This document shows, piece by piece, positions 1-7,676 of a stretch of DNA of 54,910 bases. Every line of letters starts with the position of its first letter. The first letter of the stretch is position 1. The translations under genes were made by a program, and so were the position numbers. Source of the stretch: Solirubrobacteraceae bacterium (GTDB lineage: Bacteria; Actinomycetota; Thermoleophilia; Solirubrobacterales; Solirubrobacteraceae); NCBI GenBank assembly GCA_030681525.1, contig JAUXSD010000241.1, positions 1 through 54,910 of the forward strand, written 5' to 3'. Below the pieces are notes generated by a model, which saw nothing but the letters and a program-made list of their open reading frames with translations, was not told the DNA's origin and searched no databases.

Positions 1-278
1 CGAGGTGCAGGAACGACGCGTCGAGTGCCGAGATGCGGTGACCGTGTGCGATGCGGTGATTGTCGCACTTGCGACGGCACCGGTCCGAGCCGGTCGGCAT
101 TGTGTGCGGCGATGGTGGATCCCGTGGCCCGCGTCGTCAGACGTCCGTGTATCGCGGATGCAAGGCGCCGCGGGCCAAAGCTGGACAGTGCCAGCGGCAC
201 GGACGCCTTTGGCGTGTGGCGATCCTGCGCCGCGAGACGCGGGCAGCTGGCGGCGTGGGTCGTGGGATCAACCATCTA
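1..278. other. non-coding stretch upstream of dinB
   Basis: I see no convincing gene here. It holds a short inverted repeat, GTCGCA-ct-TGCGAC, at 62-75, and a nested inverted structure at about 173-217 (GCCAAAG pairing with CTTTGGC around a small GTGCC/GGCAC stem). No actinobacterial SOS box (CGAAC-N4-GTTCG type) was found in front of dinB. The long open frames through this stretch are by-products of the high GC content. Confidence 0.4.
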
Positions 279-1334
279 ATGGCTCCGATCGCGCACCTCG
301 ACATCGACGCGTTCTACGCGAGCGTCGAGCTGCTGCGCCGCCCGGAGCTGCGCGGCCTGCCGGTGATCGTCTCCGGCAGCGGCCCGCGCGCGGTGGTCAC
401 GACGGCGTCCTACGAGGCGCGCCGCTTCGGCATCGGCTCGGCGATGCCGACGTCGCGGGCCCGCCGGCTGTGCCCGGACGCGATCCTCGTCCCGCCGGAC
501 TTCGACGCGTACCGCGCGGCCTCGCGCGGGGTGATGGCGCTCGTGCGCCGGGCGGTCGAGCGCGTCGAGGTCGTCGGCCTCGACGAGGCCTACCTCGATC
601 TCGTCGACCTCGTCGCGCCGCGCGCGGCGATGCGCCGCCTCGTCAGCGACATCCAGGACGCCACGGGCCTGGACTGCTCGATCGGGATCGGCCCCAACCG
701 GATCGTCGCGAAGGTCGCCTCGGATGCCGAGAAGCCGCGCGGGTTCGTCTGCCTCACGCGCGAGCAGGCCTGCCAGCGATTCGCCGACCACCCGCCGGGG
801 CTCGTCCCGGGCATCGGCCCGAAGACCGCGGCGCGCCTGGAGCAGATGGGCATCACGACGCTGCGCGCGCTGGCCGCCACGCCGGTCGACGTGCTCGTCG
901 CGCGCTTCGGCGCCAACCACGGCCCGGACCTGCGGCGCCGGGCGCGCTTCGAGGCATCGGCCCGGCTGACGCCGGTGCGCACCGCGCACTCCGAGTCGCG
1001 CGAGACGACGTTCGACTACGACATCTCGGACGCCGCGAGGCTCGAGGAGATCCTCACCGACCTCGCCCGTCAGCTCTGCGAGCGCCTGGCCCGGCAGGAG
1101 CGGCGGGGGCGCAACGTCGCGATCAAGGTGCGCCTGTCGGACTTCACGACCGTGACGCGGGCGCGCATGATCGCCGAGGCGACGAACGACCCGGCGGTCG
1201 TGTCGGGCGTCGCGCTCGAGCTGCTGCGCGAGTACGCGCCGGCCCGGCCGGTGCGGCTGCTCGGCGTGCGCGTCGCGTCCTTCGAGCGGGGCGAGGCGGC
1301 GCGCGACGCCGGCCAGCTCGCGTTGCCGTTGTAG
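279..1334 (+). CDS. dinB: DNA polymerase IV (Y-family, error-prone)
   Basis: A 351-residue Y-family translesion polymerase. The N-terminus reads HLDIDAFYASVE, with the metal-binding Asp at about residue 8 and the steric-gate aromatics at 12-13. The second catalytic motif GLDEAYLDL sits at about 100-108 (D102, E103), followed by the GIGPNRIVAKVAS motif and a helix-hairpin-helix GIGPKTA. The little-finger domain fills the C-terminal third, and the length matches the family. An open frame extends upstream to position 60, but homology begins at the ATG at 279. No LexA box is visible, so SOS control is not supported by this sequence. The stop codon TAG is also the start of the -10 element of the next gene. 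Confidence 0.93.
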   Translation: MAPIAHLDIDAFYASVELLRRPELRGLPVIVSGSGPRAVVTTASYEARRFGIGSAMPTSRARRLCPDAILVPPDFDAYRAASRGVMALVRRAVERVEVVGLDEAYLDLVDLVAPRAAMRRLVSDIQDATGLDCSIGIGPNRIVAKVASDAEKPRGFVCLTREQACQRFADHPPGLVPGIGPKTAARLEQMGITTLRALAATPVDVLVARFGANHGPDLRRRARFEASARLTPVRTAHSESRETTFDYDISDAARLEEILTDLARQLCERLARQERRGRNVAIKVRLSDFTTVTRARMIAEATNDPAVVSGVALELLREYAPARPVRLLGVRVASFERGEAARDAGQLALPL

Positions 1335-1337
1335 CGT
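1332..1337 (+). promoter_or_regulatory. leaderless-type -10 element TAGCGT
   Basis: TAGCGT lies 7 nt before the GTG start at 1345 and overlaps the dinB stop codon. The same TAGCGTTCGG block precedes the paralogous hydrolase at 25043. No good -35 is visible. Confidence 0.55.
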
Positions 1338-1344
1338 TCGGTCC

Positions 1345-2154
1345 GTGCCGAACATCGAGATCGCCGGAACCGACCTGTATTACGAGCGCCGGGGAGCGGG
1401 TGAGCCGATGCTGCTCATCCAGGGCCTCGGCGGAAACAGCCTGCACTGGGGCGAGGGCTTCCTCGGCGGCCTCGAGGACAGCTTCGAGCTGATCGTCTTC
1501 GACAACCGCGGCGCCGGGCGCAGCGGCGCTCTGGAGGGCGACCTGACGATCGCCGACCTCGCGCAGGACGCCCTCGGGCTGCTCGACGCGCTGGAGATCG
1601 AGCGTGCCCACGTCGTCGGGATCTCGATGGGCGGGATGGTCGCCCAGGAGATCGTCCTCGCCGCGCCCGAGCGCGTCCTGACGCTGACGCTGGGCTGCAC
1701 GTTCCCGGGCGGGCCGGAGGCGAAGATGACCGACATGGAGGTCGTCGGCATGCTCGCCGAGGCCGTCCTGTCCGGCGACGACGAGCGCACGCTGCGCGTC
1801 GGCTACGAGGTCATGATCGCGGCCGAGTACGGCGAGCAGGAGGGCGCCTACGAGCTCTACAGCGAGCTGGCGGGCCAGTACCGCGCGCCGATCCCCGTGC
1901 TGATGGCCCAGCTCGCCGCGATCATGGGCCACGACACGAGCGAGCGCCTCGGTGCGGTCACGGTGCCGACGCTCGTGGTCCATGGCACGGAGGACCGGCT
2001 CATGGAGGCCGAGAACGGCGAGCTCATCGCCCGCCTGATCCCCGGCGCGCGCCTCGAGCTGCTCGAGGGCTCAGGCCACATGTTCTTCTGGGAGCAGCCC
2101 GAGCGCAGCGCGCAGCTCGTGCGCGAGCACGCGACCTCCGCCGCGGAGGCGTAG
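1345..2154 (+). CDS. alpha/beta-fold hydrolase
   Basis: A 269-residue alpha/beta hydrolase. It has the oxyanion-region motif QGLGGN (about 26-31), the strand-turn FDNRGAGRS and the nucleophile elbow GISMGGM with Ser94. Asp217 (HGTEDRL) and His245 (GSGHMFF) complete the triad. The substrate cannot be read; the layout resembles small esterases and enol-lactone hydrolases. It is closely similar along its whole length to the protein at 25043-25867, including the C-terminal SGH/VGH-x-FFWEQP block, so the two are paralogues. The GTG start is set by the conserved N-terminus and the -10 element 7 nt upstream. Confidence 0.88.
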   Translation: MPNIEIAGTDLYYERRGAGEPMLLIQGLGGNSLHWGEGFLGGLEDSFELIVFDNRGAGRSGALEGDLTIADLAQDALGLLDALEIERAHVVGISMGGMVAQEIVLAAPERVLTLTLGCTFPGGPEAKMTDMEVVGMLAEAVLSGDDERTLRVGYEVMIAAEYGEQEGAYELYSELAGQYRAPIPVLMAQLAAIMGHDTSERLGAVTVPTLVVHGTEDRLMEAENGELIARLIPGARLELLEGSGHMFFWEQPERSAQLVREHATSAAEA

Positions 2155-2173
2155 TACACCCGGCCGCGTGTGC

Positions 2174-2932
2174 CTAGTAGAGCGCGGCGGCGAGGCGCCG
2201 GCGCGACTCGCGCGCCAGCGGGTCCTGTACGCCGAGCTCGTCGAGCACGGCGACGATGACCTTGCGCAGGCGCTCGCGGTCCTCGCCCTCGGGGTCGCTG
2301 GCGGCGAGCTCGTCGAGCAGGATGTCGAGGCCGGCCTCCGTGGCATCCGCGTCGAGCTGGGCGAACGCCTCTGTCACGCGCGCGTTCTCGCCGTCCTGCT
2401 GCTCGAGCAGGATGCGGGCGGCGAGGCCGTCGGCGGCGAAGTTGCCCGCGACGTTGCCCAGCAGGCCGAGCGCCGTGCCGGGGTCGCCCGCGGCGTAGAG
2501 CACCCGGGCGAGCTGGAAGTTCGCGTCCGGGTTGGCGGGCTCGAGCTCGAGCACCTTGCGCAGCGACGCCTCGTCGCCGGCGTCCAGCAGCTGCTTGGTC
2601 TCGGACGGGACGAGGCCGTCGAAGAACGCCTCGACCTGGCTCGGGCCCTGCGCGCCGACGAACTCCGCCGCGACCTCGCCGTCGACGAACGCCTTGACCG
2701 CCGGGATCCCCTGGATGCCGAACTGCTGGGCGATGCCCGGGTTCTGGTCGGTGTCGATCTTCACGAGGACGACCTTGCCGTCGCGCGCCTCGGCGGCCTT
2801 CTCGAGCACCGGGCCGAGCTGGCGACAGGGCGCGCACCAGGGCGCCCAGAAGTCCACGACGACCGGCAGCTCGGCCGATCGGGCCACCACCTCGGTCTGG
2901 AAATCGGCTTCGTCGACGTCGATCACGGTCAT
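2174..2932 (-). CDS. thioredoxin-domain protein with TPR-like tail (YbbN/CnoX type)
   Basis: A 252-residue protein with an N-terminal thioredoxin fold (about 1-105, active site WCAPC with Cys33 and Cys36, cis-Pro in GIPAV). A helical TPR-like half follows (ELEPANPDANFQLARVL and similar helices), which is the architecture of YbbN/CnoX co-chaperones. Those proteins act in cytoplasmic redox protection and hand clients to chaperones. Unlike E. coli YbbN, which lacks a complete CxxC, this copy keeps both cysteines. A TTG start 18 nt upstream is possible, but the ATG at 2932 has TACCCT exactly 7 nt before it. The gene is convergent with the hydrolase ending at 2154 and divergent from 2973. Confidence 0.9.
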   Translation of the reverse strand: MTVIDVDEADFQTEVVARSAELPVVVDFWAPWCAPCRQLGPVLEKAAEARDGKVVLVKIDTDQNPGIAQQFGIQGIPAVKAFVDGEVAAEFVGAQGPSQVEAFFDGLVPSETKQLLDAGDEASLRKVLELEPANPDANFQLARVLYAAGDPGTALGLLGNVAGNFAADGLAARILLEQQDGENARVTEAFAQLDADATEAGLDILLDELAASDPEGEDRERLRKVIVAVLDELGVQDPLARESRRRLAAALY

Positions 2933-2939
2933 GCGATCA

Positions 2940-2945
2940 AGGGTA
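2940..2945 (-). promoter_or_regulatory. leaderless-type -10 element TACCCT
   Basis: Read on the minus strand, TACCCT is 7 nt before the ATG at 2932. This supports that start over the upstream TTG and predicts a leaderless mRNA. Confidence 0.5.
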
Positions 2946-2972
2946 GTCAAGCCGGCCTGCCAGGCTTGCGCA

Positions 2973-3800
2973 ATGGCTGAGCGAGTGATCGAGGCGGGCG
3001 GCGGCGTCCGGCTCGCCGTCGGGGACGACCCGGGGGAGGGGATGCCGGTCGTGCTGCTGCACGGCCTGACCGCGGCGCGGCGCTACGTGGTGATGGGGTC
3101 CAGCCGGCTGCAGCGGGGCGGCCATCGCGTCGTCGCCTACGACGCGCGCGGCCACGGAGCCTCGACGCCGCCGGAGGCCGCCGATGCCTACGGCTACGAG
3201 CGGTTGACCGCCGATCTGGCGTGCGTGCTCGACGCGTGCGAGCTCTCGCGGGTGGTGCTGGCGGGCGTGTCGATGGGCGCGCACACGTGCCTGCGCTTCG
3301 CGCTGGAGCAGCCCGAGCGCGTGGCCGGTCTCGTCGTGATCACGCCGGGCTTCGACCCGGTCGAGTACGCGCGGCCGCAGCGGCTGGCACGCTGGGACGC
3401 GCTGAGCGACGCGCTGCGCGCGGGCGGCATCGAGGGCTTCGCCGAGGCGTTCGGCGTGCAGCGGATCCCGCCGGCGTGGCGCGAGACGGTGGGACGCGCG
3501 CTGCGCCAGCGCATGGCGGTCCACGAGCACCTCGACGCGGTCGCCGACGCGCTGCGCTGTGTCCCGCGCTCGGCGCCGTTTGCGGACCTGCACGCGCTCG
3601 AGCAGATCGAGTGCCCGGCGGTGGTGATCGGCTCGCGCGACGAGGCCGACCCCGGCCACCCGCTGGAGATCGCCGCCCTGTACGCCGAGCTGCTCCCGGC
3701 GGGACGACTCGTGGTCGAGGACGAGGGCTCGTCGCCGCTGGCGTGGCAGGGGGGACGGGTGTCGAAGCTCATCGCGGATGTGGCGGAGCAGGCAGAATGA
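2973..3800 (+). CDS. alpha/beta-fold hydrolase
   Basis: A 275-residue hydrolase with LLHGLTAARR (oxyanion region), YDARGHGAS and the nucleophile elbow GVSMGAH (Ser100). The candidate acid is in GSRDEADPGHP. It is not closely related to the two hydrolases at 1345 and 25043. The start is the ATG at 2973, where homology begins; an open frame upstream reads into the antisense of ybbN. CAGGCT lies 6 nt before the ATG and may be a weak leaderless -10. Its stop overlaps the next gene's start (ATGA), so the two are translationally coupled. Confidence 0.85.
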   Translation: MAERVIEAGGGVRLAVGDDPGEGMPVVLLHGLTAARRYVVMGSSRLQRGGHRVVAYDARGHGASTPPEAADAYGYERLTADLACVLDACELSRVVLAGVSMGAHTCLRFALEQPERVAGLVVITPGFDPVEYARPQRLARWDALSDALRAGGIEGFAEAFGVQRIPPAWRETVGRALRQRMAVHEHLDAVADALRCVPRSAPFADLHALEQIECPAVVIGSRDEADPGHPLEIAALYAELLPAGRLVVEDEGSSPLAWQGGRVSKLIADVAEQAE

Positions 3801-4252
3801 GGCGGACCCCGCCCATGAGGCCGCCGCCGGCCACCGCCGGCCCCTCCGCCACCCCGCTCGTACGCAAGCTCGGCTTCCAGCCTGGCATGCGGGTGCACTA
3901 CGCACACGCGCCACAGCACCTCGACGCGCTCGTCGGCGAGCTGCCCGACGGCGTGCGGGTGCTCAAGCGGCCGGCCGCGAACCTCGACCTGGCGCTGCTG
4001 TTCGTCACCGAGCGCGCCGCGCTGGCCCGGGGCCTGCAGACGCTGCAGCCCAGGCTCGGGCCGGCGGGGATGATCTGGGTGGCCTGGCCGAAGCGGGCGT
4101 CGAAGGTGGCGACGGACATCACCGAGGACGTCGTGCGCGAGGTCGCGCTGCCGCGCGGGCTCGTCGACGTCAAGGTCTGCGCCATCGACGAGGTCTGGTC
4201 GGGCCTGAAGCTCGTGATCCGCCGGGAGCGGCGCGGCCCAACCGCCCCTTAA
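3797..4252 (+). CDS. DUF3052 family protein
   Basis: A 151-residue protein matching the DUF3052 pattern: LGFQPGMRVHY near the N-terminus, a FVTERA segment, then the family signature IWVAWPKRASKVATDITEDV and a C-terminal VDVKVCAIDEVWSGLKLVIRR. The family is widespread in actinobacteria and its biochemical role is unknown to me. The start codon overlaps the stop of the upstream hydrolase (ATGA). A strong hairpin follows the stop. Confidence 0.87.
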   Translation: MRRTPPMRPPPATAGPSATPLVRKLGFQPGMRVHYAHAPQHLDALVGELPDGVRVLKRPAANLDLALLFVTERAALARGLQTLQPRLGPAGMIWVAWPKRASKVATDITEDVVREVALPRGLVDVKVCAIDEVWSGLKLVIRRERRGPTAP

Positions 4253-4263
4253 CGACAAATCGA

Positions 4264-4291
4264 CCCCGGACGCCGCGAGGGCGTACCGGGG
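4264..4291. terminator. bidirectional hairpin terminator
   Basis: CCCCGG-ACGCC-gcgag-GGCGT-a-CCGGGG forms an 11-bp stem with a single bulged base. It lies 11 nt after the DUF3052 stop and 60 nt past the HU stop on the other strand. There is no U-tract, as is common in GC-rich actinobacteria. Confidence 0.6.
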
Positions 4292-4351
4292 CCGAGGAAG
4301 TCGGTGGCGCGGGCCGGCGGTCTGTGCCGACCGGAGTTGCGCGGGGTGGCG

Positions 4352-4627
4352 TCAGCCGTTGAGCGACTTCTTCAGCGCTGCTGCCGCCGAGAACTTCGCG
4401 GCCTTGCTGGCCGCAATCTGGATCGTCTCGCCGGTGGCCGGGTTGCGGCCCTCGCGCGCTGAACGCTCGCTCACGCTGAACTTGCCGAAGCCTGCGACCG
4501 CAACCTCGCCGCCTCCGGCGAGCTCTGCGGCGATCGCGTCAAAGGTGGCGTCGACCGCGCCCTTTGCATCAGAACCGCTGAGACCGGTGTCCGAGGCCAC
4601 CTTCTGTGCGAGCTCCTGCTTGGTCAT
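4352..4627 (-). CDS. hup: HU-family nucleoid DNA-binding protein
   Basis: A 91-residue HU/IHF protein. It begins MTKQELAQKVA, has the helical dimerisation half (about 1-45), the GFGKFSVSERSAREGRNPATGE beta-arm region (about 47-68) and a C-terminal helix. It has no Lys/Ala-rich tail of the mycobacterial HupB kind. It acts as a homodimer that bends and compacts DNA. The ATG is preceded by GGGAG at a normal Shine-Dalgarno distance. It is convergent with the DUF3052 gene. Confidence 0.95.
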   Translation of the reverse strand: MTKQELAQKVASDTGLSGSDAKGAVDATFDAIAAELAGGGEVAVAGFGKFSVSERSAREGRNPATGETIQIAASKAAKFSAAAALKKSLNG

Positions 4628-4907
4628 TGAGTGCTCCCGTCTCGAGTACAGATGGCGCTTACGCTAGCGGCTGCCCCGGCGGCGCGGGGCTTTTCCCGGT
4701 TTGACGTGCTGTCAAGCGGGCTGCCCACCGGCGGCCGAGCGCTCCCGTGCGGGCGCCCCTTCCCGGCGCTACCCACCGCAAGCCGGAGTAACGCGCAACT
4801 TTGCGGCGAGGCCGGCGCAGGGCCCTCCTGGAGGAGGGCGCGCGTTGATCGACCGGCTGACCGCGGGGGGGCAGGCGTCACCGCCCGCCCCGCCCGGTCG
4901 GGTCAGC
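4628..4907. other. intergenic region upstream of hup
   Basis: No gene was found in these 280 bases. The perfect inverted repeat TTGAC-gtgct-GTCAA (4700-4714) contains a consensus-like -35 TTGACA when read toward hup, but no matching -10 lies 16-18 nt on, so it could equally be an operator. The palindrome GCCCTCC-tgga-GGAGGGC (4822-4839) lies about 70 nt past the M28 stop and could end that transcript. Confidence 0.35.
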
Positions 4908-6449
4908 TCAGCGCTGGTTGTGGTGTCCCAGCCGCGTCGAGCTGCGGGCGCTGCGCGCGCCGCTGCGCTTGCGGGTGGCCGCGGTCGAGGCGCCGACCGC
5001 CTCCTTGCGAGCGGCGAACACCGCGGTCGCGTGGGTCGCCGCCTGCGAGAGCTGGCGCAGGCCGACGTAGTTGATGTTCGAGATCGTGTCGCACGCCTGG
5101 TGGTAGCAGCGGTCGAACGGCTCGCCCGCCACGCCACCGTGGCGCTCCTGCTGCTCGACCGTCTTGACGTTCTCGGCGCCCGAGAACAGTCCGCCGGCCG
5201 GGATCCCGACGTCGATGAACGGCTTGTAGTCCGACCGTCCGTCGAACGCCGTCGGGTCGGCGGCCAGGCCCTTCGCGGCGAAGTACTCCTCGAAGACGTG
5301 CTCGATGTCGTCCGAGCCGGAGGGTCCGGCGAGGCCGAACGCCGAGCCGTCCCCGTCATAGACGAGACGGATGAAGTTCGGCGAGGCGAGCATGTCGAAG
5401 TTCAGGTTCAGCCCGATCCTCGCGCCCTCCTCGTCGCTCAGCCCCGCGACGTAGCGCGTGGCTCCGACCAGCCCGGCCTCCTCGGCGCCCCAGAACGCGA
5501 AGCGCACGGGGTTGCGCGACGGCCGGTTTCGCGCCATCTCCTCGGCGATCTCGAGGATCGTGCCGCTGCCGCTGCCGTTGTCGTTGATGCCCGGACCCTC
5601 GGGGACCGAGTCCAGATGCGCACCGACGAGGACGACCTTGCCCGCGCCGCGCGGACGCCGCGGGGCGAGGTCGGCGATCACGTTCGACGTCGTCGTCGGG
5701 GTGATCTTCGTCGACGTGGCGACGTGCACGACCGTGCCCGGCGTGGCGGCGAGCTCGTTGCCGATGGCGAAGCTCGTGCCGATGGCGGGGATCGTCGCGG
5801 TCGTGTCCTCGCCGAGCGTGCCGGCGAGCGTGTCGTCGCGACCGGGCTGGCCCTCGTTGAAGACGACCGCCGCGGACGCACCGGCGGCCTGCGCGTTCTC
5901 GACCTTCTGGGCGAACGGGCACGTGCCACGCTGCATGAGCGCGACGTTGCCGCGCGTAAAGCCGGCGAAGTCCGCGGCCTCGCAGCCCGAGGTGTTGCTG
6001 TTCGCCGCGGCGCCCGGCGGCAGCACGACGTCGATCGGCTGGAGCGCGGCGGTGACGTCGCCCGAGCCCGAGTAGCTCATGATCTGAAACTCGTCGGGGT
6101 TGACGAACGCCCGCGGGTTGGGCGAGACGCGCTCGAAGACGGCCGGCGAGAGCACGTCGAAGGCCTTGAACGTGAACACGGTCTGCTCAGGCTCGTAGCC
6201 GGCCCGCTCGAGGCGGCGCATGACGTACGCCGCGGAGGCGTCGTAGCCCGGGGTGCCCGAGGCCCGCGTGCCGTTGTTCATCGTGGCGATGTTCTGCAGC
6301 GCCTGCAGATGAGCTCGGATGCCGCTGACCTTGACGTCTTCGCGCAGGTCCTCCGAGGTCTTCATCGGATCGTGGTCGGCGCTGGCCGCCGGCACGAACG
6401 CGAGTGTGAGAGCCATGCCCGTGAGCAGCGCTCTGATCGATCGATCCAC
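4908..6449 (-). CDS. secreted M28-family zinc aminopeptidase with PA domain
   Basis: A 513-residue exported metallopeptidase. It begins with a signal peptide (about 1-24, MALTLAFVPAASA). A protease-associated domain follows (about 130-240, with CEAADF, RGTCPFAQKVENAQAAGA). The M28 catalytic core starts at about 260: His278 (GAHLDSV), Asp290 (NDNGSGSG), Glu323/324 (GAEEAGL), Asp352 (NFDML) and His450 (YHQACDT) fit the two-zinc ligand set. The C-terminus is short and basic. It probably releases N-terminal residues from peptides outside the cell. An open frame runs upstream to 6566, but the GTG at 6449 is chosen because AAAGGAG sits 6 nt before it and it starts the signal peptide. Confidence 0.9.
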   Translation of the reverse strand: MDRSIRALLTGMALTLAFVPAASADHDPMKTSEDLREDVKVSGIRAHLQALQNIATMNNGTRASGTPGYDASAAYVMRRLERAGYEPEQTVFTFKAFDVLSPAVFERVSPNPRAFVNPDEFQIMSYSGSGDVTAALQPIDVVLPPGAAANSNTSGCEAADFAGFTRGNVALMQRGTCPFAQKVENAQAAGASAAVVFNEGQPGRDDTLAGTLGEDTTATIPAIGTSFAIGNELAATPGTVVHVATSTKITPTTTSNVIADLAPRRPRGAGKVVLVGAHLDSVPEGPGINDNGSGSGTILEIAEEMARNRPSRNPVRFAFWGAEEAGLVGATRYVAGLSDEEGARIGLNLNFDMLASPNFIRLVYDGDGSAFGLAGPSGSDDIEHVFEEYFAAKGLAADPTAFDGRSDYKPFIDVGIPAGGLFSGAENVKTVEQQERHGGVAGEPFDRCYHQACDTISNINYVGLRQLSQAATHATAVFAARKEAVGASTAATRKRSGARSARSSTRLGHHNQR

Positions 6450-6596
6450 GTGGATCTCCTTTGAGGTGGGCGTCGCGCCGACCTCCCCGGCGCGCACAGA
6501 TGGGGGGTCGGTACCCGTGGCGGCAGCGCGGTAAGCCCCGCGCCCGGCCGCGACCGGAGAAGCCACGCGTCTTCTGCGGGATCGAACATTTGCTCA

Positions 6597-6639
6597 GTGG
6601 AACAAGAATCCAAATTTAGTTGTGCCATAATCACGGGCG
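6597..6639 (+). promoter_or_regulatory. AT-rich promoter/operator of the oxidase-ZIP-DtxR operon
   Basis: This is the most AT-rich stretch nearby. It carries CATAAT (6626-6631), a near-consensus -10, 8 nt before the ATG at 6640, so the mRNA has almost no leader. Upstream the A/T runs (around CAAATTTAG) are a plausible site for the DtxR-family regulator encoded third in the operon. I could not match a defined DtxR or MntR box. Confidence 0.5.
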
Positions 6640-7674
6640 ATGAGCAAGCGACTGACACGCCGGCGCCTGCTGGGCGCGGTTCCCGCCGTCGGCCTGGGCG
6701 CCACCGCGCTGCACGCGGCGATCCCGCACGGCCACGGCTCCGCCGCGGCGGCCGCCGAGCACGGCGCGAGCGGCGCGCACGCCACCGGCAACGGCCACGC
6801 CGCCTTCCGCGGAGGCGAGGTCGACCACCGCGCCAACGGCTTCGACCCGCACACGATCCTGCGCGACTTCGACCGCGGCAGGACGAGCCGGATGGCCGAC
6901 GGCCGCACGCTGCGCGAGTGGACGCTGATCGCCTCCGAGCACGAGATCGAGATCGCGCCCGGCGTGCGGTTCACCGCCTGGTCCTACAACGGCCGCATCC
7001 CCGGCCCGACGCTGCGCGCCACCGAGGGAGACCGGCTGAAGATCACGTTCATCAACGGCGGCCGCCACCCGCACACGATCCACTTCCACGGCATCCACCC
7101 GGCGGCGATGGACGGCGTCGCCGGCCTCGGCGACGGCGAGATCGGCCCCGGCGGCCGCACCGTCTACGAGTTCGACGCCGCGCCGTACGGGCTGCAGCTG
7201 TACCACTGCCACGTCCGGCCGCTGGCCGAGCACATCGCCAAGGGCCTCTACGGCACGCTGATCATCGACCCGCAGCAGCCGCGGGCGAAGGCCGACGAGA
7301 TGATCATGGTCATGAACGGCTTCGACACGAACTTCGACCGCGCCAACGAGCTGTACGCGGCGAACACGATCGGCTTCGCGTACTCCGACAAGCCAGTCCA
7401 GGTCAAGCGGGGCGAGCTCGTGCGGGTCTACCTCGTCAACGTCCTCGAGTACGACCTCATCAACTCGTTTCACCTGCACGGCAACTTCTTCCACTACTTC
7501 CCGACGGGGTCGTCGCGGCAGCCGAGCGAGTTCACGGACACCGTGATGCTCTGCCAGGGCCAGCGCGGGATCCTCGAGATGCGCTTCCCGAACACCGGCA
7601 AGTACATGTTCCACGCCCATCAGTCGGAGTTCACCGAGCTCGGCTGGATGGGGTTCTTCGAGGTCTCCGCCTAG
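6640..7674 (+). CDS. two-domain multicopper oxidase, Tat-exported
   Basis: A 344-residue cupredoxin-type oxidase. The N-terminus has a twin-arginine signal (RRRLLG at about 7-12, then a hydrophobic stretch) and a His-rich linker (about 25-65). Domain 1 carries HFHGIH (148-153) and the type-1 copper region YHCHVRPLAEH (188-198, Cys190). Domain 2 carries HLHG (278-281) and HAHQSEF (325-331). Two-domain enzymes of this kind act as trimers with trinuclear or type-2 copper between subunits. The substrate is unknown. Being co-transcribed with a ZIP transporter and a DtxR-type regulator suggests oxidation of Mn(II) or Fe(II), or copper handling. The next gene starts 2 nt after the stop. Confidence 0.88.
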   Translation: MSKRLTRRRLLGAVPAVGLGATALHAAIPHGHGSAAAAAEHGASGAHATGNGHAAFRGGEVDHRANGFDPHTILRDFDRGRTSRMADGRTLREWTLIASEHEIEIAPGVRFTAWSYNGRIPGPTLRATEGDRLKITFINGGRHPHTIHFHGIHPAAMDGVAGLGDGEIGPGGRTVYEFDAAPYGLQLYHCHVRPLAEHIAKGLYGTLIIDPQQPRAKADEMIMVMNGFDTNFDRANELYAANTIGFAYSDKPVQVKRGELVRVYLVNVLEYDLINSFHLHGNFFHYFPTGSSRQPSEFTDTVMLCQGQRGILEMRFPNTGKYMFHAHQSEFTELGWMGFFEVSA

Positions 7675-7676
7675 CC

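Noticed and set aside
1-278. LexA/SOS box upstream of dinB
   Set aside because: No CGAAC-N4-GTTCG-like palindrome is present; the GTCGCA repeat at 62-75 has the wrong sequence and spacing.
5-1492. Long open frame through dinB in another frame, and similar antisense frames at 276-1355
   Set aside because: They are by-products of GC-rich codons; translations are Arg/Ala-rich with no family signature, while dinB accounts for the region.
4701-6464. Very long frame antisense to the M28 peptidase
   Set aside because: The translation is Arg/Val/Glu-rich low complexity and mirrors the real gene; the peptidase has a signal peptide, ribosome site and full catalytic set.
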